Origin: Acetobacteraceae bacterium
GTDB lineage: Bacteria > Pseudomonadota > Alphaproteobacteria > Acetobacterales > Acetobacteraceae
Direction of reading: 5' to 3'
Length of the DNA stretch: 6,918 nucleotides
Assembly (NCBI GenBank): GCA_003133265.1
Contig: PKWQ01000387.1
Coordinates: 12,261-19,178, forward strand
The position numbers and the translations under genes were made by a program. The notes under the pieces were generated by a model that ran no database searches, had not been told where the DNA came from, and saw only the letters and a list, made by a program, of their open reading frames with translations. Shown piece by piece: positions 1-6,918 of the stretch. The number at the start of each line of letters is the position of its first letter. Within the stretch, counting starts at the first letter, position 1.

Positions 1-1622
1 GTCTCGGCGGCTTCGTGCTCCCGATCGCGTTCGGCGCGCTGGTTGACCTCACCGGCCTTTGGACCAGCTGCTTCATGCTGCTGTTCCTGATCGTGGCGGT
101 GAACCTGCTGTGGATGCATGCGGCGATCCTGCGCATGGAGCGGCGCGCCACACTCGCCACCGACCGCCGCTACCTGCCGGAGTTGCAGGATAGCGGTGCC
201 GTGCTGGCCGATTGGGATCCGGAAAATCCTGTCTTCTGGCAGGAGAAGGGCAGCCGGATTGCCACGCGCAATCTGTGGATTTCCATCCCGGCCCTGTTGC
301 TGGCTTTCGCGGTGTGGATGGTCTGGTCGGTGGTGGTGGTGAACCTGCCGTCGATCGGCTTCAAATTCACCTCCGACCAGCTGTTCTGGCTGGCGGCGTT
401 GCCCGGCCTGTCGGGCGCGATCCTGCGCGGCTTCTACTCCTTCATGGTGCCGATCTTCGGCGGGCGCACCTGGACCACGTTCTCCACCGCCTCGCTGCTG
501 GTGCCGGCCATCGGCATCGGGCTCGCGGTGCAGGACCCGACCACGCCCTATACCGTCTTCCTGATCCTGGCGCTGCTGTGCGGACTGGGCGGCGGCAATT
601 TCGCCTCCTCCATGGCGCATATCAGTTTCTTCTATCCCAAGGACCGCAAGGGCCAGGCGCTGGCGCTGAATGCCGGGCTCGGCAATCTCGGCGTCTCCGT
701 GGTGCAGTTCCTGGTGCCGTTGGTCATCGCCGCCGGCGTGTTCGGCGCCCTGGGTGGTGCGCCGCAGACCGCAACCGTCGCCGGCTTCGGCAAGCAGATC
801 TGGTTGCAGAACGCCGGCTTCATCTGGGTACCGTTGATCGTCGTCGCGACCATCGCCGCCTGGATCGGCATGAACGACATCGCCAACGCCAAGGCCTCGT
901 TCACCGATCAGGCGGTGATCTTCAAGCGCAAGCACACCTGGATATTGTGCTGGCTGTATCTGGGTACCTTCGGCTCGTTCATCGGCTACTCCGCCGGCTT
1001 CCCGCTGCTGACCAAGACCCTGTTCCCCGGCGTGAACCCGGTGGCCTACGCCTTCCTGGGGCCGTTGGTTGGCGCGGCCAGCCGCTCGTTGACCGGCTGG
1101 ATGTCGGACCGCTGGGGCGGCGCGCGGGTCACCATCTGGGTGTTCGTCGCCATGATCGTCGCGGTGTTCGGCGTGCTGTTCTTCGTCTCGATCCGCACCG
1201 AGCCGGGCGCCTTCTGGGGATTCCTGGCGCTGTTCCTGGTGCTGTTCGCGGCGAGCGGGATCGGCAACGCCTCCACCTTCCAGATGATGCCGGCGATCTT
1301 CCGCACCCTGCTGCTGCGCAACGCGGCCGGGCGCGGCCCCGCCGCGATCGCGGACGCGAACCGCGATGCCTCCAAGGAGGGTGCGGCGGTGCTCGGCTTC
1401 ACCTCCGCCGTCGCCGCCTTCGGCGCCTTCTTCATTCCGAAGAGCTTCGGCAGCGCCATCGCGCTGACCGGCGGGCCGGAAGCGGCGCTGTGGGGCTTCG
1501 TGGTTTTCTACATCACCTGCCTGGCGATCACCTGGCGGTACTATACCCGCACTGGCGCGGAAGTGCGCCTGTTCGGTACCGCCGCAGCACATCCCGATAC
1601 CGATACTGCCGCCACGCGCTGA
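1..1622 (+). CDS. narK: NarK nitrate/nitrite transporter, NarK1-NarK2 fusion, 5' truncated by window edge
   Basis: Major facilitator superfamily transporter of the nitrate/nitrite porter family, in the inner membrane. The frame is open to the left edge (first full codon at base 3), giving 539 visible residues; the GTG at base 15 lies inside a membrane segment and is not a start. Residues 1-45 look like the last two helices of a NarK1-type half (motif GGFVLPIAFGAL). Residues 46-90 form a charged soluble linker (DWDPENPVFW). Residues 91-515 are a full NarK2-type 12-helix unit with signature 1 (GLGGGNFASSM, from residue 194), signature 2 (GIGNASTFQMMP, 419-430), and two pore arginines, Arg142 and Arg361, that match E. 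coli NarK Arg89 and Arg305 by context. In Paracoccus the fused halves are assigned nitrate/proton symport (NarK1) and nitrate/nitrite exchange (NarK2). It lies 12 bases upstream of narG, so cotranscription is likely. The fusion is inferred, since most of the first half is outside the window; a short unrelated N-terminus cannot be strictly excluded. Confidence 0.95.
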   Translation, partial: LGGFVLPIAFGALVDLTGLWTSCFMLLFLIVAVNLLWMHAAILRMERRATLATDRRYLPELQDSGAVLADWDPENPVFWQEKGSRIATRNLWISIPALLLAFAVWMVWSVVVVNLPSIGFKFTSDQLFWLAALPGLSGAILRGFYSFMVPIFGGRTWTTFSTASLLVPAIGIGLAVQDPTTPYTVFLILALLCGLGGGNFASSMAHISFFYPKDRKGQALALNAGLGNLGVSVVQFLVPLVIAAGVFGALGGAPQTATVAGFGKQIWLQNAGFIWVPLIVVATIAAWIGMNDIANAKASFTDQAVIFKRKHTWILCWLYLGTFGSFIGYSAGFPLLTKTLFPGVNPVAYAFLGPLVGAASRSLTGWMSDRWGGARVTIWVFVAMIVAVFGVLFFVSIRTEPGAFWGFLALFLVLFAASGIGNASTFQMMPAIFRTLLLRNAAGRGPAAIADANRDASKEGAAVLGFTSAVAAFGAFFIPKSFGSAIALTGGPEAALWGFVVFYITCLAITWRYYTRTGAEVRLFGTAAAHPDTDTAATR

Positions 1623-1623
1623 C

Positions 1624-1627
1624 AGGA
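1624..1627 (+). promoter_or_regulatory. Ribosome binding site of narG
   Basis: AGGA lies 7 bases before the narG ATG, inside the 12-base narK-narG gap and only one base after the narK stop codon. It is the only Shine-Dalgarno-like stretch near this start and supports ATG 1635. Terminating narK ribosomes would arrive on top of it, so partial coupling of narK and narG translation is plausible. Confidence 0.7.
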
Positions 1628-1634
1628 CCGAACC

Positions 1635-4600
1635 ATGAGCCATTTCCTCGATCGTCTGACTTTCTTCCGTCGCAATGTCGAAAAATTCTCCGACGGTCAC
1701 GGCACGGTGACCAACGAGGATCGCGGCTGGGAGGACGCGTACCGCAGCCGCTGGCAGCACGACAAGATCGTGCGTTCCACCCATGGCGTGAACTGCACCG
1801 GGTCGTGTTCCTGGAAGATCTATGTCAAGGGCGGGATCGTTACCTGGGAAACCCAGCAGACCGACTATCCGCGCACCCGGCCGGATCTGCCGAACCACGA
1901 GCCGCGCGGCTGCGCGCGCGGGGCCAGCTATTCCTGGTATCTTTACAGTGCCAACCGGCTGAAATACCCGCTGATCCGCCGCCGCTTGATGGAATTGTGG
2001 CGCGCGGCGCGGCGCACCATGGAGCCGGTCGCCGCCTGGGCCTCGATCGTCGAGGATCAGGAGAAGGCACGTAGCTACAAATCCATCCGCGGCCTCGGCG
2101 GCTTCGTGCGCGCCGGCTGGCAGGAGGCGGAGGAGATCATCGCCGCCGCCAATGTCTACACGATCAAGGAATATGGGCCGGACCGCATCGTCGGCTTCTC
2201 GCCGATCCCGGCGATGTCGATGGTCTCCTACGCCGCCGGCAGCCGCTATCTGTCGCTGATCGGCGGCGTGAGCATGAGCTTCTACGACTGGTACTGCGAC
2301 CTGCCGCCGGCCAGCCCGCAGGTCTGGGGCGAACAGACCGACGTGCCGGAAAGTGCCGACTGGTACAACTCGACTTTCCTGATCCTGTGGGGCTCCAACG
2401 TGCCGCAGACGCGCACCCCGGACGCGCATTTCTATACCGAGGTCCGCTACAAGGGTGCGAAGTCCGTCGTCATCGCGCCAGATTATTCGGAAGCGGCGAA
2501 GTTCGCCGATCTGTGGGTGCATCCGAAGCAGGGCACCGACGCGGCGCTGGCCATGGCGATGGGCCACGTGGTGTTGAAGGAATTCCACGTCGATCGGCAG
2601 AGCGCCTATTTCACCGATTATTGCCGCCGTACCACCGACATGCCGCTGCTGGTGCGGCTGGAGGAGCGTGACGGCGCCTATGTGCCCGGCCGTTTCCTGC
2701 GCGCCGCCGATCTGGATGGCGCGCTGGCGCAAACCAACAACCCGGCATGGAAGACGCTCGGCCTGAACGAGGCGGATGGCACGCTGGCGCTGCCGAACGG
2801 GTCCATCGGCTTTCGCTGGGGCGAGAGCGGCAAGTGGAACATCGAGCAGAAGGACGCGCGCGGCGGGGAGGCGGTCCGGCTGGCGATCAGCCTGAAGGAC
2901 CGGCACGACGAGGTGGTTTCGGTCGCATTCCCGTATTTCGGCGGCACCGCCCCGGCCGCGTTCAAATCCACCGATCATGACGCCGTGCTGGAACGCAACG
3001 TGCCGGCGCGGGTGATCGACACCGTGTCCGGCCCGGTGCGCGTCGCCACCGTGTTCGACCTGATGGTGGCCAATTACGGCGTCGATAACGGCCTGGGCGG
3101 CGGCAACGTCGCCGCCAACTACGATTCGGACGTGCCCTACACGCCGGCCTGGGCGGAACCGGTCACCGGGGTGGATCGCGCGCAGATCATCACCGTCGCG
3201 CGCCAGTTCGCCGACAACGCGGAGAAGACGCAAGGCAAGTCCATGGTGATCCTGGGTGCCGGCCTGAACCACTGGTACCACATGGACATGATCTATCGCG
3301 GCATCATCAACCTGCTGATGATGTGCGGCTGCATCGGCCAGTCCGGCGGCGGCTGGTCGCATTATGTGGGCCAGGAGAAACTGCGTCCGCAGACCGGCTG
3401 GGCACCGCTGGCCTTCGCGCTCGACTGGAACCGGCCGCCACGGCAGATGACCTCCACCTCGTTCTTCTATGAGCACACGTCGCAGTGGCGCTACGAGCAG
3501 TTGCGGCCGAGCGAGATCGCCTCGCCGCTCGCCGATGCCGGGGATCTGCCGCGCACGCTAATCGATTGCAACGTGAAGGCCGAGCGGCTGGGCTGGCTGC
3601 CGTCGGCGCCGCAACTGACGGTGAACCCGCTGTCGATCGCGGCGGCGGCGGACGCGGCGGGACAGAGCGCGCCGGACTATGTGGCGGGCGGGCTGAAATC
3701 CGGCGCGCTGCGCTTCGCCAACGAGGACCCGGACGACCCACGCAACGCGCCGCGCAACATGTTCGTCTGGCGCTCCAACCTGCTGGGCGCGTCGGGCAAG
3801 GGGCACGAATATTTCCTGAAATACCTGCTCGGCACCGATAACGGCGTGCTGGGCAAGGAACTCGGCGCGGAGAGCGACGCGCGGCCGGAGGAAGTGCGCT
3901 GGCGCGAGACGGCAAGTGAGGGAAAGCTCGATCTGCTGGTGACGCTCGATTTCCGCATGTCCACCACCTGCCTTTACTCTGACATCGTGCTGCCGACCGC
4001 GACCTGGTACGAGAAGCACGACCTGAATACCTCCGACATGCATCCGTTCATCCACCCGCTGTCGGCGGCGGTGGACCCGGCGTGGGAGGCGCGGTCGGAC
4101 TGGGAGATCTACAAGGCGATCGCACGGCGCTTCTCCGAGACGGCGAAGGGCCATCTGGGCCGCGAGCGCGACGTGGTGCTGACCCCGATCATGCACGACT
4201 CGCCCGGCGAGCTGGCGCAGCCATTCGACGTCGCGGACTGGAAACGCGGCGAGTGCGATCCCATTCCCGGCCGGACCATGCCGAACGTCACTGTCGTGGA
4301 GCGCGACTATCCCGCGACGGCGGAGAAGTTCACCGCTCTCGGTCCGCTGATGAACAAGCTCGGCAATGGCGGCAAGGGCATCGGCTGGAACACCGAGCAT
4401 GAGGTGACGCTGCTCGGGCAGTTGAACGGCATCGTCGCCGCCGGCGCCGCCGAGGGCCGCCCGCGCATCGAGAGCGACATCGACGCCGCCGAGGTGATTC
4501 TGAGCCTCGCCCCGGAGACGAACGGCGAGGTGGCGGTGAAGGCCTGGAGCGCGCTGTCGAAAATCACCGGGCGCGAGCACACGCATCTGGCCCGCGCGCG

Positions 4601-5378
4601 CGAGGATGAAAAGCTACGTTTCCGGGATTTGCAGGCACAGCCGCGCAAGATCATCTCCTCGCCAACCTGGAGCGGGATCGAGAGCGAGCATGTTTCCTAC
4701 AACGCCGGCTATACCAACGTGCATGAGCTGATCCCCTGGCGCACGCTGACCGGGCGGCAGCAATTCTATCAGGACCATGTCTGGATGCGTGCCTATGGCG
4801 AGGCGCTGTGCGTCTATCGCCCGCCGATCGACACACGCACCATAGAGCCGGTGCGCGGCCTGATCGGCGGACGGAAATCGGTGGTGCTGAACTTCATCAC
4901 GCCGCACCAGAAATGGGGCATCCACAGCACCTATACCGATAATCTGCTGATGCTGACGCTGTCGCGCGGCGGGCCGATCGTGTGGATCAGCGAAGACGAC
5001 GCGCGCGATGCCGGAATCGAGGACAATGACTGGATCGAGGCATTCAACGCCAATGGCGCGCTGACCGCTCGCGCCGTGGTCAGCCAGCGCGTGCCATCGG
5101 GCATGTGCATGATGTATCACGCGCAGGAGAAGATCGTGAACGTGCCGGGCAGCGAACTGACCGGCAAGCGCGGCGGCATCCACAACTCCGTTACCCGCAT
5201 CTGCCTGAAGCCCACGCATATGATCGGCGGCTACGCGCAACTGTCCTGGGGCTTCAACTACTACGGCACGGTCGGCGCCAACCGCGACGAGTTCGTGATC
5301 GTGCGCAAGATGGAAACCATCGACTGGCTGGAGGGCGCTCACCCCGACGCGGCGCGCCTGGAGGGAGCGGTGTCATGA
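1635..5378 (+). CDS. narG: Respiratory nitrate reductase, alpha (catalytic) subunit NarG
   Basis: Catalytic subunit of the membrane-bound NarGHI complex; reduces nitrate to nitrite with two electrons at a Mo-bisMGD centre on the cytoplasmic side. At 1247 aa it has the length of E. coli NarG. The start is supported by AGGA upstream and by an N-terminus (MSHFLDRLTFF) that aligns with the family start. FS0 [4Fe-4S] ligands are His50, Cys54, Cys58 and Cys93, followed by Arg95, the residue thought to link FS0 to the cofactor. Asp222 in YDWYCDLPP is the molybdenum ligand. The molybdopterin oxidoreductase core runs roughly from residue 45 to 880, and the C-terminal dinucleotide-binding domain roughly from 1085 to 1205, with pterin-contact histidines His1091, His1097, His1162 and His1183 (one below the E. 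coli numbering). There is no intact Tat signal; the RLTFFRR stretch is at most the remnant seen in other bacterial NarG, which fits a cytoplasmic location. Ala719 replaces the Ser I expect there. The stop overlaps the narH start. No frameshift or truncation is seen. Confidence 0.98.
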   Translation: MSHFLDRLTFFRRNVEKFSDGHGTVTNEDRGWEDAYRSRWQHDKIVRSTHGVNCTGSCSWKIYVKGGIVTWETQQTDYPRTRPDLPNHEPRGCARGASYSWYLYSANRLKYPLIRRRLMELWRAARRTMEPVAAWASIVEDQEKARSYKSIRGLGGFVRAGWQEAEEIIAAANVYTIKEYGPDRIVGFSPIPAMSMVSYAAGSRYLSLIGGVSMSFYDWYCDLPPASPQVWGEQTDVPESADWYNSTFLILWGSNVPQTRTPDAHFYTEVRYKGAKSVVIAPDYSEAAKFADLWVHPKQGTDAALAMAMGHVVLKEFHVDRQSAYFTDYCRRTTDMPLLVRLEERDGAYVPGRFLRAADLDGALAQTNNPAWKTLGLNEADGTLALPNGSIGFRWGESGKWNIEQKDARGGEAVRLAISLKDRHDEVVSVAFPYFGGTAPAAFKSTDHDAVLERNVPARVIDTVSGPVRVATVFDLMVANYGVDNGLGGGNVAANYDSDVPYTPAWAEPVTGVDRAQIITVARQFADNAEKTQGKSMVILGAGLNHWYHMDMIYRGIINLLMMCGCIGQSGGGWSHYVGQEKLRPQTGWAPLAFALDWNRPPRQMTSTSFFYEHTSQWRYEQLRPSEIASPLADAGDLPRTLIDCNVKAERLGWLPSAPQLTVNPLSIAAAADAAGQSAPDYVAGGLKSGALRFANEDPDDPRNAPRNMFVWRSNLLGASGKGHEYFLKYLLGTDNGVLGKELGAESDARPEEVRWRETASEGKLDLLVTLDFRMSTTCLYSDIVLPTATWYEKHDLNTSDMHPFIHPLSAAVDPAWEARSDWEIYKAIARRFSETAKGHLGRERDVVLTPIMHDSPGELAQPFDVADWKRGECDPIPGRTMPNVTVVERDYPATAEKFTALGPLMNKLGNGGKGIGWNTEHEVTLLGQLNGIVAAGAAEGRPRIESDIDAAEVILSLAPETNGEVAVKAWSALSKITGREHTHLARAREDEKLRFRDLQAQPRKIISSPTWSGIESEHVSYNAGYTNVHELIPWRTLTGRQQFYQDHVWMRAYGEALCVYRPPIDTRTIEPVRGLIGGRKSVVLNFITPHQKWGIHSTYTDNLLMLTLSRGGPIVWISEDDARDAGIEDNDWIEAFNANGALTARAVVSQRVPSGMCMMYHAQEKIVNVPGSELTGKRGGIHNSVTRICLKPTHMIGGYAQLSWGFNYYGTVGANRDEFVIVRKMETIDWLEGAHPDAARLEGAVS
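5360..5367 (+). promoter_or_regulatory. Ribosome binding site of narH, inside the narG end
   Basis: A purine-rich GGAGGGAG lies within the last codons of narG. Its GGAGG core ends 10 bases before the narH ATG, and the overlapping GGGAG ends 7 bases before it. This is a strong Shine-Dalgarno match and fixes the narH start at 5375 rather than at any upstream codon of the longer open frame, which runs back into narG. Confidence 0.75.
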
Positions 5379-6898
5379 AGGTACGCGCACAAATCGCGAT
5401 GGTCCTGAACCTCGACAAATGTATCGGCTGCCATACCTGCTCAGTCACCTGCAAGAACGTCTGGACGTCGCGCGACGGCGTGGAATATGCGTGGTTCAAC
5501 AATGTCGAGACCAAGCCCGGTGTTGGCTACCCGAAGGATTGGGAGAACCAGGACAAATGGAACGGCGGCTGGAGCCGCCGGCGCGATGGCAGCCTGACGC
5601 CGAAGCTCGGCGGCAAGTTCCGCGTGCTGTCCAAGATCTTCGCCAATCCGGACCTGCCGGTGATCGACGACTATTACGAGCCGTTCACCTTCGATTACCA
5701 GCATCTGCACACTGCGGCGCTGAGCCAGGCGGTGCCGACCGCGCGCCCGCGCTCGGTAATCACCGGCCAGCGGATGGAGAAGATCGAGTGGGGTCCGAAC
5801 TGGGAGGAAATCCTGGGCGGCGAGTTCAGCAAGCGCAGCAAGGACGCGAATTTCGAGGCCATGGAAAAGGAGATCTATGGCCAGTTCGAGAACACCTTCA
5901 TGATGTACCTGCCCCGGCTGTGCGAGCACTGCCTCAATCCGGCCTGCGTCGCGGCCTGTCCGTCCGGCTCGATCTACAAGCGCGAGGAGGACGGCATCGT
6001 CCTGATAGACCAGGACAAGTGCCGCGGCTGGCGCATGTGCGTTTCCGCCTGTCCCTACAAGAAGATCTACTACAACTGGGAAAGCGGGAAAGCAGAGAAA
6101 TGCATCTTCTGCTACCCGCGCATCGAGGCGGGCCAGCCGACGGTCTGTTCGGAAACCTGCGTCGGGCGCATCCGCTATCTGGGCGTGATGCTGTATGACG
6201 CCGACCGGACCGAGCAGGCCGCGGCGCAGGAGGACGAGCGCGATCTATATCGCGCGCAACTGGACATCTTTCTCGATCCGCACGACCCCGCGGTGATCGC
6301 AGCTGCCCGCGCCGATGGCGTGCCGGATGCATGGCTGGAGGCCGCGCGCAACTCGCCGGTCTACAAGATGGCGATCGACTGGAAGATCGCTTTCCCGCTG
6401 CATCCGGAATACCGCACCCTGCCGATGGTCTGGTACGTGCCGCCGCTGTCGCCGATCCAGGCGCACGCCGAGTCCGGCGAACTCGGCATGAACGGCGCCA
6501 TCCCGGACGTGTCCAAGCTGCGCATTCCGCTGCGCTATCTGGCGAACATGCTGACGGCGGGCGAGGAATATCCGGTGCGCTTCGCCCTGGAGCGGCTGCT
6601 GGCGATGCGCGCCTACATGCGCGCGCGGCATGTGGACGGGGTGGAGGCGACGGAGGTTCTGGCGCAGGTCAATCTCGACCGCGCCACGGTGGAGGACATG
6701 TACCGCATCCTCGCCATCGCCAACTACGAGGATCGCTTCGTCATTCCCACGACGCACCGCGAATACGCGGAGAACGCGTACGATCTGCGCGGCTCCTGCG
6801 GCTTCAGCTTCGGTAACGGCTGTTCCAGCGACGATCCCGGCACCGGCCTGTTCGGCCGGCCCAAGCACACGCACGGCACCAAGGCGGGAGTGGGATGA
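5375..6898 (+). CDS. narH: Respiratory nitrate reductase, beta (electron-transfer) subunit NarH
   Basis: Iron-sulfur subunit that carries electrons from the haem subunit NarI to NarG on the cytoplasmic face. At 507 aa it is close to E. coli NarH (512). Four ferredoxin-like groups are complete: Cys16, 19, 22, 26; Cys183, 186, 191, 195; Cys216, Trp219, Cys222, 226; and Cys243, 246, 258, 262. By the known E. coli pairing, FS1 uses 16/19/22/262, FS2 26/243/246/258, FS3 183/186/191/226, and the [3Fe-4S] FS4 uses 195/216/222, with Trp219 in place of a fourth Cys. That Trp is diagnostic of NarH against other ferredoxin-type subunits. The C-terminal conserved region (REYAENAYDLRGSCGFSFG) is present. 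The start is ATG 5375, with GGAGG upstream and the family N-terminus (MKVRAQIAMVLNLDKCIGC); the frame continues upstream only as noncoding overlap with narG. It overlaps narG by ATGA and narJ in the same way, indicating cotranscription and coupled translation for fixed subunit stoichiometry. Nothing is missing or broken. Confidence 0.98.
   Translation: MKVRAQIAMVLNLDKCIGCHTCSVTCKNVWTSRDGVEYAWFNNVETKPGVGYPKDWENQDKWNGGWSRRRDGSLTPKLGGKFRVLSKIFANPDLPVIDDYYEPFTFDYQHLHTAALSQAVPTARPRSVITGQRMEKIEWGPNWEEILGGEFSKRSKDANFEAMEKEIYGQFENTFMMYLPRLCEHCLNPACVAACPSGSIYKREEDGIVLIDQDKCRGWRMCVSACPYKKIYYNWESGKAEKCIFCYPRIEAGQPTVCSETCVGRIRYLGVMLYDADRTEQAAAQEDERDLYRAQLDIFLDPHDPAVIAAARADGVPDAWLEAARNSPVYKMAIDWKIAFPLHPEYRTLPMVWYVPPLSPIQAHAESGELGMNGAIPDVSKLRIPLRYLANMLTAGEEYPVRFALERLLAMRAYMRARHVDGVEATEVLAQVNLDRATVEDMYRILAIANYEDRFVIPTTHREYAENAYDLRGSCGFSFGNGCSSDDPGTGLFGRPKHTHGTKAGVG
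6886..6890 (+). promoter_or_regulatory. Probable ribosome binding site of narJ
   Basis: GGGAG in the last codons of narH. It is 4 bases from the first ATG (6895) and 7 bases from the second (6898). The spacing fits the second ATG better. An AAGG at 6881-6884, 10 bases before the first ATG, is an alternative, so the site does not settle the start by itself. Confidence 0.5.
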
Positions 6899-6918
6899 TG
6901 CCAACCTTCCGGGTTCTC
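6895..6918 (+). CDS. narJ: Start of narJ, nitrate reductase assembly chaperone, 3' truncated by window edge
   Basis: Only eight codons are visible (MMPTFRVL) before the window ends. The call rests on position directly after narH in a nar operon, an ATGA overlap with the narH stop, purine-rich sequence upstream, and an N-terminus resembling the 'TFRVLS' beginning of some NarJ/NarW chaperones. NarJ is a cytoplasmic, system-specific chaperone that binds apo-NarG, promotes Mo-bisMGD insertion and helps dock NarGH on NarI; it is not part of the final enzyme. ATG 6895 overlaps narH by four bases, and ATG 6898 in the same frame overlaps by one base; I give the longer form. No domain can be seen in so short a stretch, so the identity is mostly inferred from context. 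Confidence 0.75.

Noticed and set aside
15..17. GTG at base 15 as the start of narK.
   Set aside because: It falls in the middle of the conserved GGFVLPIAFG helix, the frame is open upstream to the window edge, and there is no ribosome binding site before it.
1623..1634. A separate promoter or FNR/NarL-type operator for narGHJI between narK and narG.
   Set aside because: The gap is only 12 bases and holds just a ribosome binding site; I saw no TTGAT-N4-ATCAA-like site nearby. The regulatory region is expected upstream of narK, outside the window.
212..2074. A 620-codon open frame on the + strand that crosses the narK-narG junction.
   Set aside because: It overlaps two clearly real genes in another frame, is rich in Arg, Gly and Ala with no domain, and has the look of a shifted frame in high-GC DNA.
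3558..4586. A 342-codon open frame on the - strand inside narG.
   Set aside because: It lies wholly opposite narG, has an Arg/His/Val-rich composition typical of antisense frames of high-GC genes, and shows no recognisable motif or ribosome binding site that I could support.
4614..5342. A 242-codon open frame on the - strand inside narG.
   Set aside because: It mirrors the third-position GC of narG; the translated sequence has no family signature, and narG is intact across it.
5105..5374. An N-terminal extension of NarH, since its frame is open upstream to base 5105.
   Set aside because: The extra residues overlap the conserved end of narG in another frame and match no family sequence; ATG 5375 has the Shine-Dalgarno sequence and gives the standard NarH N-terminus.
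6020..6050. Loss of a cluster cysteine in NarH, where CRGWRMC has Trp in the usual second Cys position.
   Set aside because: This Trp is the normal NarH feature that makes FS4 a [3Fe-4S] cluster, so it is not a mutation.
6245..6904. A 219-codon open frame on the - strand opposite the end of narH.
   Set aside because: It is opposite conserved narH sequence, with low-complexity composition and no supporting motif.

Overview
This window is an almost fully coding stretch of a respiratory nitrate reductase operon. All genes are on the + strand in the order narK (3' part only) - narG (complete) - narH (complete) - narJ (first eight codons only). The layout matches the narKGHJI operons of denitrifying or nitrate-respiring Proteobacteria; narI and the rest of narJ should lie just beyond the right edge. 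The DNA is strongly GC-rich with G/C-ending codons throughout. That, together with a NarK that looks like a NarK1-NarK2 fusion (best known from Paracoccus-type operons), suggests a high-GC proteobacterium, perhaps an alphaproteobacterium. The sequence alone does not settle the genus.

Region by region: bases 1-1622 hold the end of a NarK1-type transporter half, a soluble linker and a complete NarK2-type transporter half. A 12-base gap containing a Shine-Dalgarno sequence leads to narG (1635-5378, 1247 aa), which has the FS0 His/Cys set and the Asp molybdenum ligand. narG and narH overlap by ATGA; narH (5375-6898, 507 aa) has all fifteen cluster cysteines and the Trp that marks the [3Fe-4S] site. 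narH overlaps the narJ start in the same way. There is no intergenic stretch longer than 12 bases, and I see no RNA gene, mobile element, repeat array, terminator or internal promoter.

The genes work together as follows. NarK brings nitrate into the cytoplasm and exports nitrite. NarG reduces nitrate to nitrite at a Mo-bisMGD centre facing the cytoplasm, using electrons passed through the FeS clusters of NarH from quinol oxidised by NarI. NarJ is the chaperone that helps load the cofactor into NarG and assemble the complex.

No previously undescribed system is visible. The points worth a second look are the fused transporter cut by the window edge, two residue changes at positions usually conserved (His in the NarK nitrate signature, Ala in place of Ser near the NarG pterin site, both judged against remembered homologues), the two ATGA couplings and the ambiguous narJ start.
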